Made by a program: the position numbers and the translations under genes
Shown here: piece by piece, positions 54,270 to 63,924 of the stretch
Numbering within the stretch: the stretch's first letter is position 1
How the letters are laid out: every line of letters starts with the position of its first letter
DNA from: Bacteroidota bacterium
Lineage (GTDB): Bacteria; Bacteroidota; Ignavibacteria; Ignavibacteriales; Ignavibacteriaceae
NCBI GenBank assembly: GCA_021824565.1
Contig: JAKAKL010000109.1
Location: forward strand, 39,593 to 103,592
Reading direction: 5' to 3'
DNA: 64,000 nucleotides
Notes under the pieces: generated by a model
What the model saw: only the letters and a program-made list of their open reading frames with translations
Databases searched by the model: none
Told to the model about the DNA's origin: nothing

Positions 54270-55132
54270 AAAAAATATTTCTGCTTTTTATATTTTTCTT
54301 CACCACAGGCTTTCCACAAGCTGTAAAACAAAATGAAATTAATTTATTTTCACCTGCCAACATTAAGAAATTTGCCGACTATCTTTTTTGCTCTAACGAT
54401 TATCTTAGAGCCGCATTAGAATATGAAAAATATTTTTCTCTTTATCCAAATGATTCCGTGAAGTTTAAGATTGCAACTGCTTATTCAAAGATTGGCGATT
54501 ATGATAAATCTGCGTTGATGTTCGACTCTTTCACCAAAAGCTCTGAACTATTTCCTTATGCAAAAATGGAATATTTCAAATCGCTGTTTCAAGAGAAAAA
54601 TTATTTTCGGTTAAGAAGCAGCATTTTGAATATTGATTCTATAAATAATTTTAGATTTGCTTATCAGGCGAAAGAGCTTTATTACTACTCCTATTTGTTT
54701 ACTATCGATACTCTTCCGCCGGAATCAATTTATCTTGCGCATTTTGATAAAACAGATATTAGACAAATAAAAAATTTTTATGAATGGAAAACAGACCCGC
54801 CGCATAAAAGCCCGTTGTTAGCGGCTTTGCTTTCAGCGGTAATTCCCGGTGCAGGGAAGTTCTACGTCGATCAAGTTGCCGACGGCATCACTGCTTTAGT
54901 GGCAACTGCATCGTTAGGATATTTATCATATACGGATTTTAAAGCCGGACATTATTTCCGCGGCTGGTTGTTCGGCGGTCTCGCTGCTGGATTTTATGCG
55001 GGAAATATTTACGGTTCTGCGGCAGCGGCACAAATTTATAACGTTAAAATTCAATTTGATTTTGAAAATAGTATAGGAGTTTTTATTAACGCAAAAAACT
55101 TTTTTACACCGGGAATAAATTTTTGTAAATAA
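54266..55132 (+). CDS. TPR protein with C-terminal membrane-associated repeat (YidD operon)
   Basis: 288 residues: signal peptide (FLLFIFFFTTGFPQ), TPR-like helices (NDYLRAALEYEKYFSLYPNDS and IGDYDKSALMFDSF), and a C-terminal hydrophobic region starting with SPLLAALLSAVIPGAGKFYVDQVADGI. The PGAGKFY turn resembles the TM2/DUF5683-like motif PGxGxxY. It overlaps the YidD-like gene by 4 nt and is followed 6 nt later by a paralogue. Function unknown. Confidence 0.65.
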   Translation: MKKIFLLFIFFFTTGFPQAVKQNEINLFSPANIKKFADYLFCSNDYLRAALEYEKYFSLYPNDSVKFKIATAYSKIGDYDKSALMFDSFTKSSELFPYAKMEYFKSLFQEKNYFRLRSSILNIDSINNFRFAYQAKELYYYSYLFTIDTLPPESIYLAHFDKTDIRQIKNFYEWKTDPPHKSPLLAALLSAVIPGAGKFYVDQVADGITALVATASLGYLSYTDFKAGHYFRGWLFGGLAAGFYAGNIYGSAAAAQIYNVKIQFDFENSIGVFINAKNFFTPGINFCK

Positions 55133-55138
55133 TATTCT

Positions 55139-55978
55139 ATGAAAATAACCGTAACGATTTTTTTGCTGACTCTAATTTGTACTGCGCAAAATTTATTTGC
55201 TCAAAATGAATTTTCCCGGCAATACAATTTGGCGCTTAAATTTTATGATGAAGGAAAATTTTATGATGCAGTTACCGAATGCAAAAGATTAATTTTTTTT
55301 GACGCCGACAGCCAGTATACCTATTGCGCTTACATGCTGATGGGCAAATCGTATAAAATGGGAGCGAAATTTTCGGACGCTATTTTAAATTTTACAAATG
55401 CAGAATTAAACGCAAAAACTTCAGATGAAGTTTTCCAATCTAAAATTGAAATTATTCGAGCAAATATTTTAAGAAGAACAACTGACCGCGCATTGCAATT
55501 GCTGGATGAACTTGACGATGATAAAAATTTTTCTTCAAGGACTGCGGGGATCAATTACTGGCGCGGCTGGACTTATATATTTGCGGATAAATGGAAGAAA
55601 GCTGCCGTCTCATTTTCAAAAATTGATTCATGCAAACAGCTTGAGAAGTTGTGCAGGCAAGTAGATGATGATAAATATTCCGAAACCTTTTCATATTTAA
55701 TTTCACATTTCATTCCCGGCGCCGGACAAATATACACAGGCAATTATGTAAGCGGAATTCTTTCTCTCGGATGGAATGTCCTTTGGGGCTACGTTACAAT
55801 TAATTCGTTTGCAGCAAACAGAATCTTCGACGGACTTATAGAACTAAACTTTCTCTGGCTGAGATTTTATAACGGCAATCTACAGAACGCACAAAAATTT
55901 GCTGTTTATGAAAATCAAAAAATTGCTAATAAGGCTTTGTATTTTCTACAATTTCAATACAAAGGCTTAAAACCGTAA
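55139..55978 (+). CDS. TPR protein with C-terminal membrane region, paralogue of the preceding gene
   Basis: 279 residues, signal peptide (TIFLLTLICTAQNLFAQ), TPR-like helices (YDEGKFYDAVTECKRLIFFD, MGKSYKMGAKFSDAILNF), then SHFIPGAGQIYTGNYVSGILSLGWNVLWGY, the same PGAG-x-Y hydrophobic hairpin as the gene before. The two probably arose by duplication, though identity is low. Last gene of the three-gene unit. Function unknown. Confidence 0.65.
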   Translation: MKITVTIFLLTLICTAQNLFAQNEFSRQYNLALKFYDEGKFYDAVTECKRLIFFDADSQYTYCAYMLMGKSYKMGAKFSDAILNFTNAELNAKTSDEVFQSKIEIIRANILRRTTDRALQLLDELDDDKNFSSRTAGINYWRGWTYIFADKWKKAAVSFSKIDSCKQLEKLCRQVDDDKYSETFSYLISHFIPGAGQIYTGNYVSGILSLGWNVLWGYVTINSFAANRIFDGLIELNFLWLRFYNGNLQNAQKFAVYENQKIANKALYFLQFQYKGLKP

Positions 55979-56108
55979 TAAAAATTCCGGTAATTATTGG
56001 AAATTGTGGAAAAATCAGTTTAAATTAAAATTGAAAATAAAAATAACTATCATTAATTAAAATTAAATTGCTTCCAAACCATAATAATCAACCATATCAG
56101 GAGGTCAG

Positions 56109-56714
56109 ATGAAGAAAGGGCTGATTGTAGGCTTATCAATTGTCGGGGCAATATTTTTTTTCATAGCTGTTGTTGTTATTTGGGGAATAAGTTCATACAA
56201 CAACATGGTAACATTAAATGAAAGCGTAAACCAGAGCTGGAGTCAGGTCGAAAATCAATATCAGCGAAGAGCCGATCTAATTCCAAACCTGGTAAATACC
56301 GTTAAAGGTTACGCAAACTTTGAAAGGGGAGTTCTTACAGATGTTACGAATGCAAGGGCAAGTGTCGGTCAGTTGAAAGTATCGAAGGATGTTCTTGACG
56401 ATCCGCAGGCGTTTCAAAAATTTCAGGCTGTGCAGGGTCAATTAACCGGTGCGCTTTCAAGGCTGCTGGTAACTGTTGAAAATTATCCTGATCTAAAAGC
56501 AAATGAAAATTTTCTTGAACTTCAGGCTCAGCTTGAAGGAACAGAAAACAGGATTGCTGTAGAACGAAGAAAATTTAATGAAGTTGTTCAAGGATATAAT
56601 ACTTCTATTAAAAGATTTCCGTCCTCTATTATAGCAGGGGTTTTCAATTTTAGAGACAAGCAATATTTTAAAGCTACAGCCGGTTCGGAGACTCCACCAA
56701 AAGTTGAGTTTTAA
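56109..56714 (+). CDS. lemA: LemA family protein
   Basis: 201 residues: one N-terminal helix (LIVGLSIVGAIFFFIAVVVIWGI) and a helical LemA domain (YNNMVTLNESVNQSWSQVENQYQRRADLIPNLVNTVKGYANFE, AVQGQLTGALSRLLVTVENYPDLKANENFLELQAQLEGTENRIAVERR). LemA proteins are widespread and of unclear role, often next to TPM proteins as here. AGGAGGTCAG lies before the ATG, an unusually strong ribosome site for this window. Confidence 0.93.
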   Translation: MKKGLIVGLSIVGAIFFFIAVVVIWGISSYNNMVTLNESVNQSWSQVENQYQRRADLIPNLVNTVKGYANFERGVLTDVTNARASVGQLKVSKDVLDDPQAFQKFQAVQGQLTGALSRLLVTVENYPDLKANENFLELQAQLEGTENRIAVERRKFNEVVQGYNTSIKRFPSSIIAGVFNFRDKQYFKATAGSETPPKVEF

Positions 56715-56721
56715 AAGCCTT

Positions 56722-57438
56722 ATGAAAAAAATATTTCTGTTTCTTTTTTTTATTTCTGTTAGCTTTGCACAAACGCAGTATCCGGTTTTAAAAAGTTATG
56801 CGAACGATCTTACAAATACTTTAGATCCGCAGCAGCTTAATTTTTTTGATTCGGAACTGCGTACTTTTGATGATTCTACCAGCAACCAGCTTGTTCTTCT
56901 AATTATTCCTACGCTTGGTGATAATTCCATAGAAGATTACGCCAACGAGACAGCAATTCAAAATAAGATCGGAACAAAAAAAAACGATAACGGCATCCTT
57001 TTGCTGATTGCTAAAAATGATCATAAAGCCAGGATAGAAGTGGGCTACGGTCTCGAAGGCGCCTTGCCGGATGCGCTTGCTAGCTCGATAATCCGCAACG
57101 TTATGATTCCATATTTTAAACAGGATGATTATTTCGATGGAATAAAAGAGGGAATCGATGCGATCATTCTTGCAACTAAAGGAGAATATAAAGCTGAGCC
57201 TAAAATAAGAAGTCATAATAATGTTCATTCCCTTTTCACAATTATAATGATCATCTTTTTTATTATTACATTTTTTATCCGCGGCGGGAGTAGAGGCGGC
57301 GGATTATTTTATTGGGGCGGTTTTGGCGGTCTCGGAGGATTTGGAGGCGGCGGATTCGGCGGCGGAGGATTTGGAGGTGGTGGATTCAGCGGCGGCGGCG
57401 GTTCTTTTGGCGGTGGCGGTGCAAGCGGTAGCTGGTAA
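56722..57438 (+). CDS. TPM domain protein (YgcG family), glycine-rich tail
   Basis: 238 residues. Start at ATG 56722, 7 nt after the LemA stop; a TTG at 56704 is less likely since it overlaps lemA. Signal peptide MKKIFLFLFFISVSFAQ, then the TPM domain (YANDLTNTLDPQQLNFFDSELRTF...NQLVLLIIPTLGDNSIEDYANE, RIEVGYGLEGALPDALASSIIRN), one hydrophobic helix and a Gly-rich tail (GGGFGGGGFGGGG). TPM proteins with lemA are widespread; function is not fixed. Confidence 0.92.
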   Translation: MKKIFLFLFFISVSFAQTQYPVLKSYANDLTNTLDPQQLNFFDSELRTFDDSTSNQLVLLIIPTLGDNSIEDYANETAIQNKIGTKKNDNGILLLIAKNDHKARIEVGYGLEGALPDALASSIIRNVMIPYFKQDDYFDGIKEGIDAIILATKGEYKAEPKIRSHNNVHSLFTIIMIIFFIITFFIRGGSRGGGLFYWGGFGGLGGFGGGGFGGGGFGGGGFSGGGGSFGGGGASGSW

Positions 57439-57599
57439 TAATAAGTTTTTATGGTGTGCTTTTAATGTTGATGTTTTATTAGTCTTTTTTTAAACTTGTG
57501 TCGTGGATAAAAATTGTTAATCAATTATAATCGATTTATGTTAAATTCTTTTCCCGGAATAATTACGGGAATTACAAATAGAAAGAGGAGTAATAGACT

Positions 57600-57932
57600 A
57601 TGGCTATTATGATAACTGAAGAGTGCATTAATTGCGGCGCATGCGAACCCGAATGTCCAAATACTGCGATATATGAAGGCGGTGTTAATTGGGAGTTAGC
57701 TGGAAAAAATTATGGAGCTGATGATGCAGCTCCTTCGGGTGCTGCGGGCTTTTTTTCTAGCGATTTCTTTTATATTGTCCCGGATAAATGTACGGAATGC
57801 AAGGGCTTTCATGATGAACCGCAATGTGCTGCTGTTTGTCCCGTTGATTGCTGCATACCTGACCCTAAACATGTTGAAGATGAAACAACACTTTTAGCCC
57901 GCAAAGATTATCTTGACGGCATCGGAAGATAA
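57600..57932 (+). CDS. Ferredoxin with two [4Fe-4S] clusters (YfhL type)
   Basis: 110 residues. Cluster ligands: [11 protein letters not shown] (Cys9, 12, 15, 19) and CTECKGF...[10 protein letters not shown] (about 65-85). The 45-residue stretch between the clusters with a Gly/Ala-rich insert is typical of YfhL-like ferredoxins in anaerobes. A soluble low-potential electron carrier. AGAGGAG lies before the ATG and a terminator right after the stop. Confidence 0.93.
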   Translation: MAIMITEECINCGACEPECPNTAIYEGGVNWELAGKNYGADDAAPSGAAGFFSSDFFYIVPDKCTECKGFHDEPQCAAVCPVDCCIPDPKHVEDETTLLARKDYLDGIGR

Positions 57933-57960
57933 ATTACTAATTTATAGTTTAAAAATATTA

Positions 57961-57984
57961 GGGCGCTAAGTTGCGCCCTTTTTT
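57961..57984 (+). terminator. Rho-independent terminator after ferredoxin
   Basis: GGGCGC, loop TAAGTT, GCGCCC, then six T residues; 28 bp downstream of the ferredoxin stop. Confidence 0.92.
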
Positions 57985-57991
57985 ATTTTCA

Positions 57992-60900
57992 CTAATAAAC
58001 TATTTCGATTTCCTTTGCTGATGGATCAACATAAATATTATGATCGTCATGTGAAGCCAACTTTCTTCCGTCTGCATAAGCATTAGTAATTTTTTTATTA
58101 AAAAGAGATTTAATAATTAATTTCTTGCAAGAAGAATTTAACTCGTTATTTAATTTTATTGTCTCTTTATTATTTTCTTTTTTAATAGAATAGGAAACCG
58201 TACCATAGTAAGTAGGTAAATTATAAATTGAAATTCCTTCTGATGAATCTAACCATTCGTCTTTAATTCCAGGTGCTAATGTTAGCGAGGAATCATCTTG
58301 GTTCTCATAAACAAATAATGATCTTACCGCATTTATATATGCTGATCCAACCCAGGTATGCGGCATATCTCCTATAAATTTTGGTGCATCCCTATCCTTC
58401 CATACAACTTCAGCCCAGTGGTTCCAGCCTTCCGGTCTCTGATCTTTCAGGAAAAAGTTTAGCAAATCATATGTCCTATTAATCTCATTTAAATAAACGA
58501 AAGTTTCCGCCGCTCTTATTTCGTAGGGAGTATAATTTATCCACTTATAATTTGGATTTAACCTTTCATTAAAATTATCAAAGTACTTATTAAAAGTGTT
58601 TTTAAGCGCAGGCTCAGGCAAATTTTTTAATTCGCCGCAAGGAGAAATCGCAATAGTTGTTGAGGTAGCATCAAAATCGCCTAACTCAGCACAGCCGGGA
58701 ATATAGTTTATTTTTTTATTTTCCATTGCAAGATTTATTGAGCGATAAAGATTTTTTTTAAACTCGTCGCGTATCGATGAATATTCATTTAACTCTTTTT
58801 GCTTGTTAAGAACTGCCGCAATGCATACCGCATCTTTCAATCCTTTGAGAACAAAAAAATCATCCCAATACGAATGCATTGGTTTTGCAGAATATCCTTC
58901 ATGACTTATGGAAGCGGGAACCAAGCCATAAAAAGATTTTTGTTCATTTGTCCCGTTTTTGTTTTGATCGGTTGATTCTTCTCCAATTTGATACCTAATA
59001 TATTTGACTGCACCTTCTACATTTTTCCAATGACTTAAAAGCATCGAAGTGTCTTTTGTAAAATTAAAATATTCATTCAAGAGATAGATATACTCGCCCT
59101 GGCTGTCATTCTCCGGAACAGGATCGGCTCCTCTACTGTCTACAGCGCATGGAATTTTACCGGATGGAAACTGAAATTTTGAATACCAATTAATAAAATC
59201 TTTTACTTCTTCCATGATGCCCATTTTTAAGAGTGACTCGGACATTAATGCACCATCTCTAATCCAGGCTCGATCATAGCATCTCGTACCAGGTTGAAGC
59301 GCGTCTTTATCTTTGTTAATTAAGATATATGCGAGATTGCTTTTTAAAGTATTAATTAATTTATCGGCGGAATGAGGGAGATTAATTTCAACCTTATTTA
59401 ATTTACCGCGCCAAAATTTAGTTACCCGGGTTAACGCGTGATTGTATAGAGAATCAGCCCAAACGGCATCTTTTATCAAAGATGAATAATCGTAATCATT
59501 ATTAAGTGGTATTACTATAATGGCGTTGTAAGATTCTCCAGGTTTCAAATTAAAATTATAACAAAAAGCTCCTGAAGCAAATCCTTGTTTGTCTTTGGTA
59601 ATAAGATTTCCAGGGGTTTTATTTTTGCTGATGAAGTCTATTATTGATCCGTTGTTAAAATCTGTCGAACCAAAATTTGCTGGCTCGGTCGCGGAAAAAA
59701 TTTCGCGAGAATTGTTAAGTACGGCTTTATTCTTTTTATATTCAATCGAATAAATTTTTGCAACACCGCCGGTTGTGTTTAAATTTTGCCAAGGCGGATT
59801 AACCTGGAAAGGTCTTAATGCTAAATAAAGGTTTCCTGTCTTAGGTATTTTTGAATTATTTTTTACAGTGTAACGAACGTACATTAAAGACGAATCCCGC
59901 TCTCCATAAGCAAAAGCTTTTATATCCAGGCTAAGATCTTTGCTGCTCCATACTACATTTGATATTGGCATGTAGTTATCTTCAAGTCCCTGGTGTGTTT
60001 TTACATCGTGCCATGTAATAAATTTTTTATCAAAGTATAAAAAAGGCTCAACTGAAAAACTTTCTTTGCCGGTTTCGATCATTCCTTCTTCGTTAATCAA
60101 TCCTTTTTTATTGCCGCCGCTGACCCCAACTACGTTCCAGTAAGTTTGTTTATTTAAAAAGTATTTTGGGAAATATCCTTTTGGATATGCATCAGCAATT
60201 TTTTCAAATCTATAATTATCATTCTCAGAAAAACGATAGTCTTCTATATAAATCTCTTTGATTGCATATCCTTTTTGTCTGCTGCTTTTAAGCAAGTTGA
60301 TTCGCAAATAATTTGATTGATTGTCTTGCAGAGGAATTATGCTCAGAACTCTCAACTGATTTTTTGCCGTATATATTTCTTGCCAGTTTTTCTTATCATT
60401 TGAAGCTTCGATGTTAAAGTCCGCTGCGTAATCGAGATTATCCCACTTTATAATTAAGCCGCCGTATTCTCTTAAGTACTGAAAATTAATTATAAGAGAC
60501 TGGCTTTCATTTTTACTGCTTCTCCATTCTGTATTAATGTGGCGATCGAAAATAAATGACGGTTTTCCTTCCGATGTCGAAGACGCTTCAGCAAGCGGAG
60601 AAATATTTTTTATAATAGGAACAGGTAAAGGAGTAAAAGTAAGCTGATCTAAATATACAGTACCACTTCCTCCTTCAGCCGCTGAAATAATAATTTCAAT
60701 TTTACTTAAGTCGCGTATTTTACCTCCGCCCGCCGGTCCCCAAGCAAAATTGATTTGCCTTTGCATTACGGTTTCATTAGTCCAATCCGTTGGAAAATCG
60801 AAACGTCTGAAAACATGCCACCAAACATTATCGCCGGAAGGGTCATCTAATTTAAATTCTAAATTGTTTTTAGGAGAATTTCCTTTGAGGAAAAAATTAA

Positions 60901-61165
60901 ATTTATAATTTTGAGGAAGTTTCTCTGAAAGTTTTTTTACAATACCACAATAGCCGGCGCCTGTAAATTTATAATCAATTTTTATAGCCTTCCCGTTAAT
61001 ACCTTCAACTAAGGAAAGATATATCTTGGCGCCGTCGGATGCAGTTTGCTGCCATGTGCTCAGGTCGTCAAAGCTATCGATGATTCTGGTTTGAGCTAAG
61101 ATGGGAATAGAGACGCATATATAAAAAACCGATAAAAAGAAAAAAAACTTTTTTAGAAATATCAT
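57992..61165 (-). CDS. Large exported glycosidase-like protein with carbohydrate-binding domains
   Basis: 1057 residues. Signal peptide to ILAQ; a CBM11/CIA30-like sandwich (about 28-180: DSFDDLSTWQQTASDG, KLDDPSGDN, GTVYLDQLTF); a discoidin F5/8-type domain (about 190-310: NTEWRSS, WDNLDYAADFNIEASNDKKNW); then a long catalytic-type part with an (alpha/alpha)6 look (CYDRAWIRDGALMSESLLKMG, RGADPVPENDSQGEYIYLLNEY, DMPHTWVGSAYINAVRSLF), resembling six-hairpin glycosidases; CAZy family not assigned. WIRDGAL supplies a candidate Asp. No type IX tail is seen. It diverges from a GH94 gene around a LacI-type operator. Confidence 0.75.
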   Translation of the reverse strand: MIFLKKFFFFLSVFYICVSIPILAQTRIIDSFDDLSTWQQTASDGAKIYLSLVEGINGKAIKIDYKFTGAGYCGIVKKLSEKLPQNYKFNFFLKGNSPKNNLEFKLDDPSGDNVWWHVFRRFDFPTDWTNETVMQRQINFAWGPAGGGKIRDLSKIEIIISAAEGGSGTVYLDQLTFTPLPVPIIKNISPLAEASSTSEGKPSFIFDRHINTEWRSSKNESQSLIINFQYLREYGGLIIKWDNLDYAADFNIEASNDKKNWQEIYTAKNQLRVLSIIPLQDNQSNYLRINLLKSSRQKGYAIKEIYIEDYRFSENDNYRFEKIADAYPKGYFPKYFLNKQTYWNVVGVSGGNKKGLINEEGMIETGKESFSVEPFLYFDKKFITWHDVKTHQGLEDNYMPISNVVWSSKDLSLDIKAFAYGERDSSLMYVRYTVKNNSKIPKTGNLYLALRPFQVNPPWQNLNTTGGVAKIYSIEYKKNKAVLNNSREIFSATEPANFGSTDFNNGSIIDFISKNKTPGNLITKDKQGFASGAFCYNFNLKPGESYNAIIVIPLNNDYDYSSLIKDAVWADSLYNHALTRVTKFWRGKLNKVEINLPHSADKLINTLKSNLAYILINKDKDALQPGTRCYDRAWIRDGALMSESLLKMGIMEEVKDFINWYSKFQFPSGKIPCAVDSRGADPVPENDSQGEYIYLLNEYFNFTKDTSMLLSHWKNVEGAVKYIRYQIGEESTDQNKNGTNEQKSFYGLVPASISHEGYSAKPMHSYWDDFFVLKGLKDAVCIAAVLNKQKELNEYSSIRDEFKKNLYRSINLAMENKKINYIPGCAELGDFDATSTTIAISPCGELKNLPEPALKNTFNKYFDNFNERLNPNYKWINYTPYEIRAAETFVYLNEINRTYDLLNFFLKDQRPEGWNHWAEVVWKDRDAPKFIGDMPHTWVGSAYINAVRSLFVYENQDDSSLTLAPGIKDEWLDSSEGISIYNLPTYYGTVSYSIKKENNKETIKLNNELNSSCKKLIIKSLFNKKITNAYADGRKLASHDDHNIYVDPSAKEIEIVY

Positions 61166-61287
61166 TCTATTATGCCTTCCTTTTTTAGATTGGAATTTAT
61201 TTGATCAAGTTAACCGATATAGGTGATTTATAATAAAGTCAATTTAAATTATTCTGCTAACGGTATTATAAAAATTTTTTATTTTAC

Positions 61288-61316
61288 TTGACAAATAAAG
61301 TTTTATATTTTAGATT
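61288..61316 (+). promoter_or_regulatory. Candidate sigma-70-like promoter for the GH94 gene
   Basis: TTGACA at 61288 and TAGATT at 61311, 17 bp apart. The operator overlaps the -10 and start region, a usual arrangement for repression. About 170 nt of leader precede the GH94 start. Confidence 0.5.
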
Positions 61317-61340
61317 AGAATGTAAACGTTTACATTCTAA
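61315..61340. promoter_or_regulatory. LacI-family operator, 26-bp perfect palindrome
   Basis: Arms TTAGAATGTAAAC and GTTTACATTCTAA meet at an AACGTT centre, close to the TGTAAACGTTTACA pattern bound by LacI/GalR-family repressors. It lies midway between the divergent glycosidase-like gene (minus) and the GH94 gene (plus), about 150 bp from each start, so it may control both. Confidence 0.8.
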
Positions 61341-61487
61341 AATGCAATATTGGATTTTTCGCTCTCATTCTCAAAGAGATTTGCTGTAATTAGTTTTTTA
61401 GAAATTTTATGAAGTAATTATTATGAATAATTTACTTTAATTATTCATGAAGAAGAATCCAAAAAAAATGATAATAGTAGAGAACCG

Positions 61488-63869
61488 ATGAACAAATTTG
61501 AAACCAAATATGGTTATTTCTCCGAGTCAGGAGACGAATATATAATTAAGACTTATAAAACGCCGAAGCCGTGGGTAAATGTTATTTCAAACGGAATGTA
61601 TGGAATGGTTGTTTCGCAAGCAGGCGGCGGCTTTAGCTGGTATGAACATTCTGAATTTAATAGGATTACAAGATGGCACCAAGATTTAATCCAAGACAAT
61701 TGGGGAAAATATATTTATATAAAAAATAATAAAACGGGCGATGTCTGGAGTCCGACTTTTCTGCCTGTAAAAAAAGAGCTGAACAATTTTAAATGCATTC
61801 ACGGCTTTGGATACACAAAGTTCGAATCGGAATACAAAGGGATAAAAGCCCTTCTTACTTTTTTTGTGCCATTCAATGATTCGCTTGAAATATGGGACCT
61901 TAAAATTATTAATAACACTAAAGATGAAGTTGACCTTTCATTGTTTACGTATTTTGAATGGGGACTCGGCTCTTCTGCTGATCACCATCGTGAATTTCAT
62001 AAAACTTTTTTGGAGACGAAATTCGTTGAAACAAAAAATATTATGACAGCTAATAAACGACTGTGGGAAATCCCATTAGGCGACAGAGGACATTGGAATA
62101 TAGATTACCCTTATACCGGTTTCTTTTCATCAAATAAAAAAATTTCCGACTATGAAGGCGAAAAAGAAACTTTCGTCGGACAGTATGGCGATTTAATTAA
62201 CCCTGCCGGCTTGTCTCTTCCCGGATTATCTAAGCAAACAGGCTGCTGGACAGACCCAATCGGCTGCGTAAAGATTAACTCAATTATTAAAAGCAATGAA
62301 ACAGATAGGATTGATTTTTATCTTGGACTAAAGCAGACACAAGAAGAAATTGAAAGTTCAGTAAAAAAATTTTCTACCTATAGTGAAATTGATAAAGCTT
62401 TTCTAGATGTAAAAGAACATTGGTCAAAAATCCTTGGTGCGCTGGAAATAAATACGCCGGATGATGCAATGAACTTGCTCGTAAATAAATGGTTGAAATA
62501 TCAAGCTGTCTCCGGAAGACTTTGGGGAAGAACTGCATACTACCAGCAGAGCGGAGCTTATGGCTTTAGAGATCAACTGCAGGACAGCCTTGTTTTTCTT
62601 CCAATTAATCCGGCGCTAACTGCAAAACAAATTAAGCTTCATGCCAGACATCAATTAATAGACGGCACGGTTTTACATTGGTGGCATCCTATAACAGATA
62701 CCGGTCTTGAAACGAAAATGACCGATGACCTTTTGTGGCTGCCGTTTCTTATCATCCACTATTTAAAGGAAACAAACGATTTAGGTATCCTTCATGAAAA
62801 AACGGAATATTACAACGAACATAAAATCAAGGAAACTATATATCAGCATTGCTTAAAAGCGATTGAAAAGGTATTGACTCGACTTAGCGAACGCGGTATT
62901 ACTTTAATAGGTGCCGGAGACTGGAACGATGGTCTTAGTGCCGTAGGACTCGAAATGAAGGGAGAATCATTCTGGCTGACGGAATTTTTATACTACATAA
63001 TTGATAATTTTATTCACACGTGTGAAAGAATGAATGACAGTAAATCAGTTGAGCGTTATCAGCGGGCGTTGATGTCTTTAAGAGAATCATTTGAAAAATT
63101 TTCGTGGGATGGCGATTGGTTTTTGAGAGCATCGAAAGATAGCGGCGCATCGATTGGAAGTTCAAAATGCGCAGAAGGAAAAATTTATCTGAATGCACAA
63201 ACCTGGGCGGCTATCAGCAAGATTAGCGACGAAACAAAAATCGAGAAAGCATTAAACTCTCTTTTAAAATTTCTTCTTAAGAAAAACGGTCCGTTGCTTT
63301 TATATCCCGCTTACAGTAAGCCTGACAAATATATCGGCTATCTTTCGCGCTATGCTGCGGGCAGAAGAGAGAACGGCGGTGTTTATACACATGCAGCAAC
63401 CTGGGCAATTTGGGCCTTTGCAGAAATGAAGAAAGAAAATATGCCGTTTGAAATTTTTAAAAGACTCTCGCCGATTTATAACGGCATGAAGCCGGATGAA
63501 TATTTTTCCGAACCTTATGTGACTCCCGGAAATATTGACGGTCCCGATTCCCCTCATTACGGTCGCGGGGGCTGGACATGGTATACCGGCTCTGCAGCGT
63601 GGTTTCAAAAAGTAATAGTAGATTGGATTTTAGGAATTCGCGCTGAAGAGAACGGCTTGTTAATTGATCCATGCATACCGAAAGAGTGGGACAATTTTTT
63701 TGTGAAAAGAATTTTTAGAGAAAATGAGTTTCACATAAATGTTTATAATCCTAAACACATTCACACCGGTGTGGAGTCTATTGAAATCGACCACGAAAAA
63801 GTTATAGGTAATATTATAAAACCTTCCGGCAAAAAGAAGAAATTATTAGTTGAAGTTTATTTAGGCTAA
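61488..63869 (+). CDS. GH94-family glycoside phosphorylase-like protein
   Basis: 793 residues, cytoplasmic. N-terminal beta-sandwich (ISNGMYGMVVSQAGGGFSWYEHSEFNRITRW) and an (alpha/alpha)6 barrel with YGFRDQLQDSL and GAGDWNDGLSA, the latter holding the catalytic Asp of cellobiose and chitobiose phosphorylases. GGVYTHAATWAIWAFA and GGWTWYTGSAAWF are further GH94 landmarks. It would cleave a beta-linked disaccharide with phosphate to sugar-1-phosphate plus sugar. The substrate (cellobiose, laminaribiose, chitobiose) cannot be told. It probably works with the exported glycosidase-like protein. Confidence 0.93.
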   Translation: MNKFETKYGYFSESGDEYIIKTYKTPKPWVNVISNGMYGMVVSQAGGGFSWYEHSEFNRITRWHQDLIQDNWGKYIYIKNNKTGDVWSPTFLPVKKELNNFKCIHGFGYTKFESEYKGIKALLTFFVPFNDSLEIWDLKIINNTKDEVDLSLFTYFEWGLGSSADHHREFHKTFLETKFVETKNIMTANKRLWEIPLGDRGHWNIDYPYTGFFSSNKKISDYEGEKETFVGQYGDLINPAGLSLPGLSKQTGCWTDPIGCVKINSIIKSNETDRIDFYLGLKQTQEEIESSVKKFSTYSEIDKAFLDVKEHWSKILGALEINTPDDAMNLLVNKWLKYQAVSGRLWGRTAYYQQSGAYGFRDQLQDSLVFLPINPALTAKQIKLHARHQLIDGTVLHWWHPITDTGLETKMTDDLLWLPFLIIHYLKETNDLGILHEKTEYYNEHKIKETIYQHCLKAIEKVLTRLSERGITLIGAGDWNDGLSAVGLEMKGESFWLTEFLYYIIDNFIHTCERMNDSKSVERYQRALMSLRESFEKFSWDGDWFLRASKDSGASIGSSKCAEGKIYLNAQTWAAISKISDETKIEKALNSLLKFLLKKNGPLLLYPAYSKPDKYIGYLSRYAAGRRENGGVYTHAATWAIWAFAEMKKENMPFEIFKRLSPIYNGMKPDEYFSEPYVTPGNIDGPDSPHYGRGGWTWYTGSAAWFQKVIVDWILGIRAEENGLLIDPCIPKEWDNFFVKRIFRENEFHINVYNPKHIHTGVESIEIDHEKVIGNIIKPSGKKKKLLVEVYLG

Positions 63870-63924
63870 ATCGAAAAATAAAAATATATAAATCAGTCAA
63901 AGCTTAAGATTTTAATTCAACGCA

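Noticed and set aside
61447..61491. 14-codon leader frame (MKKNPKKMIIVENR) overlapping the GH94 start by ATGA
   Set aside because: No Shine-Dalgarno before it and nothing attenuator-like in the residues; noted only as a possible leader peptide.
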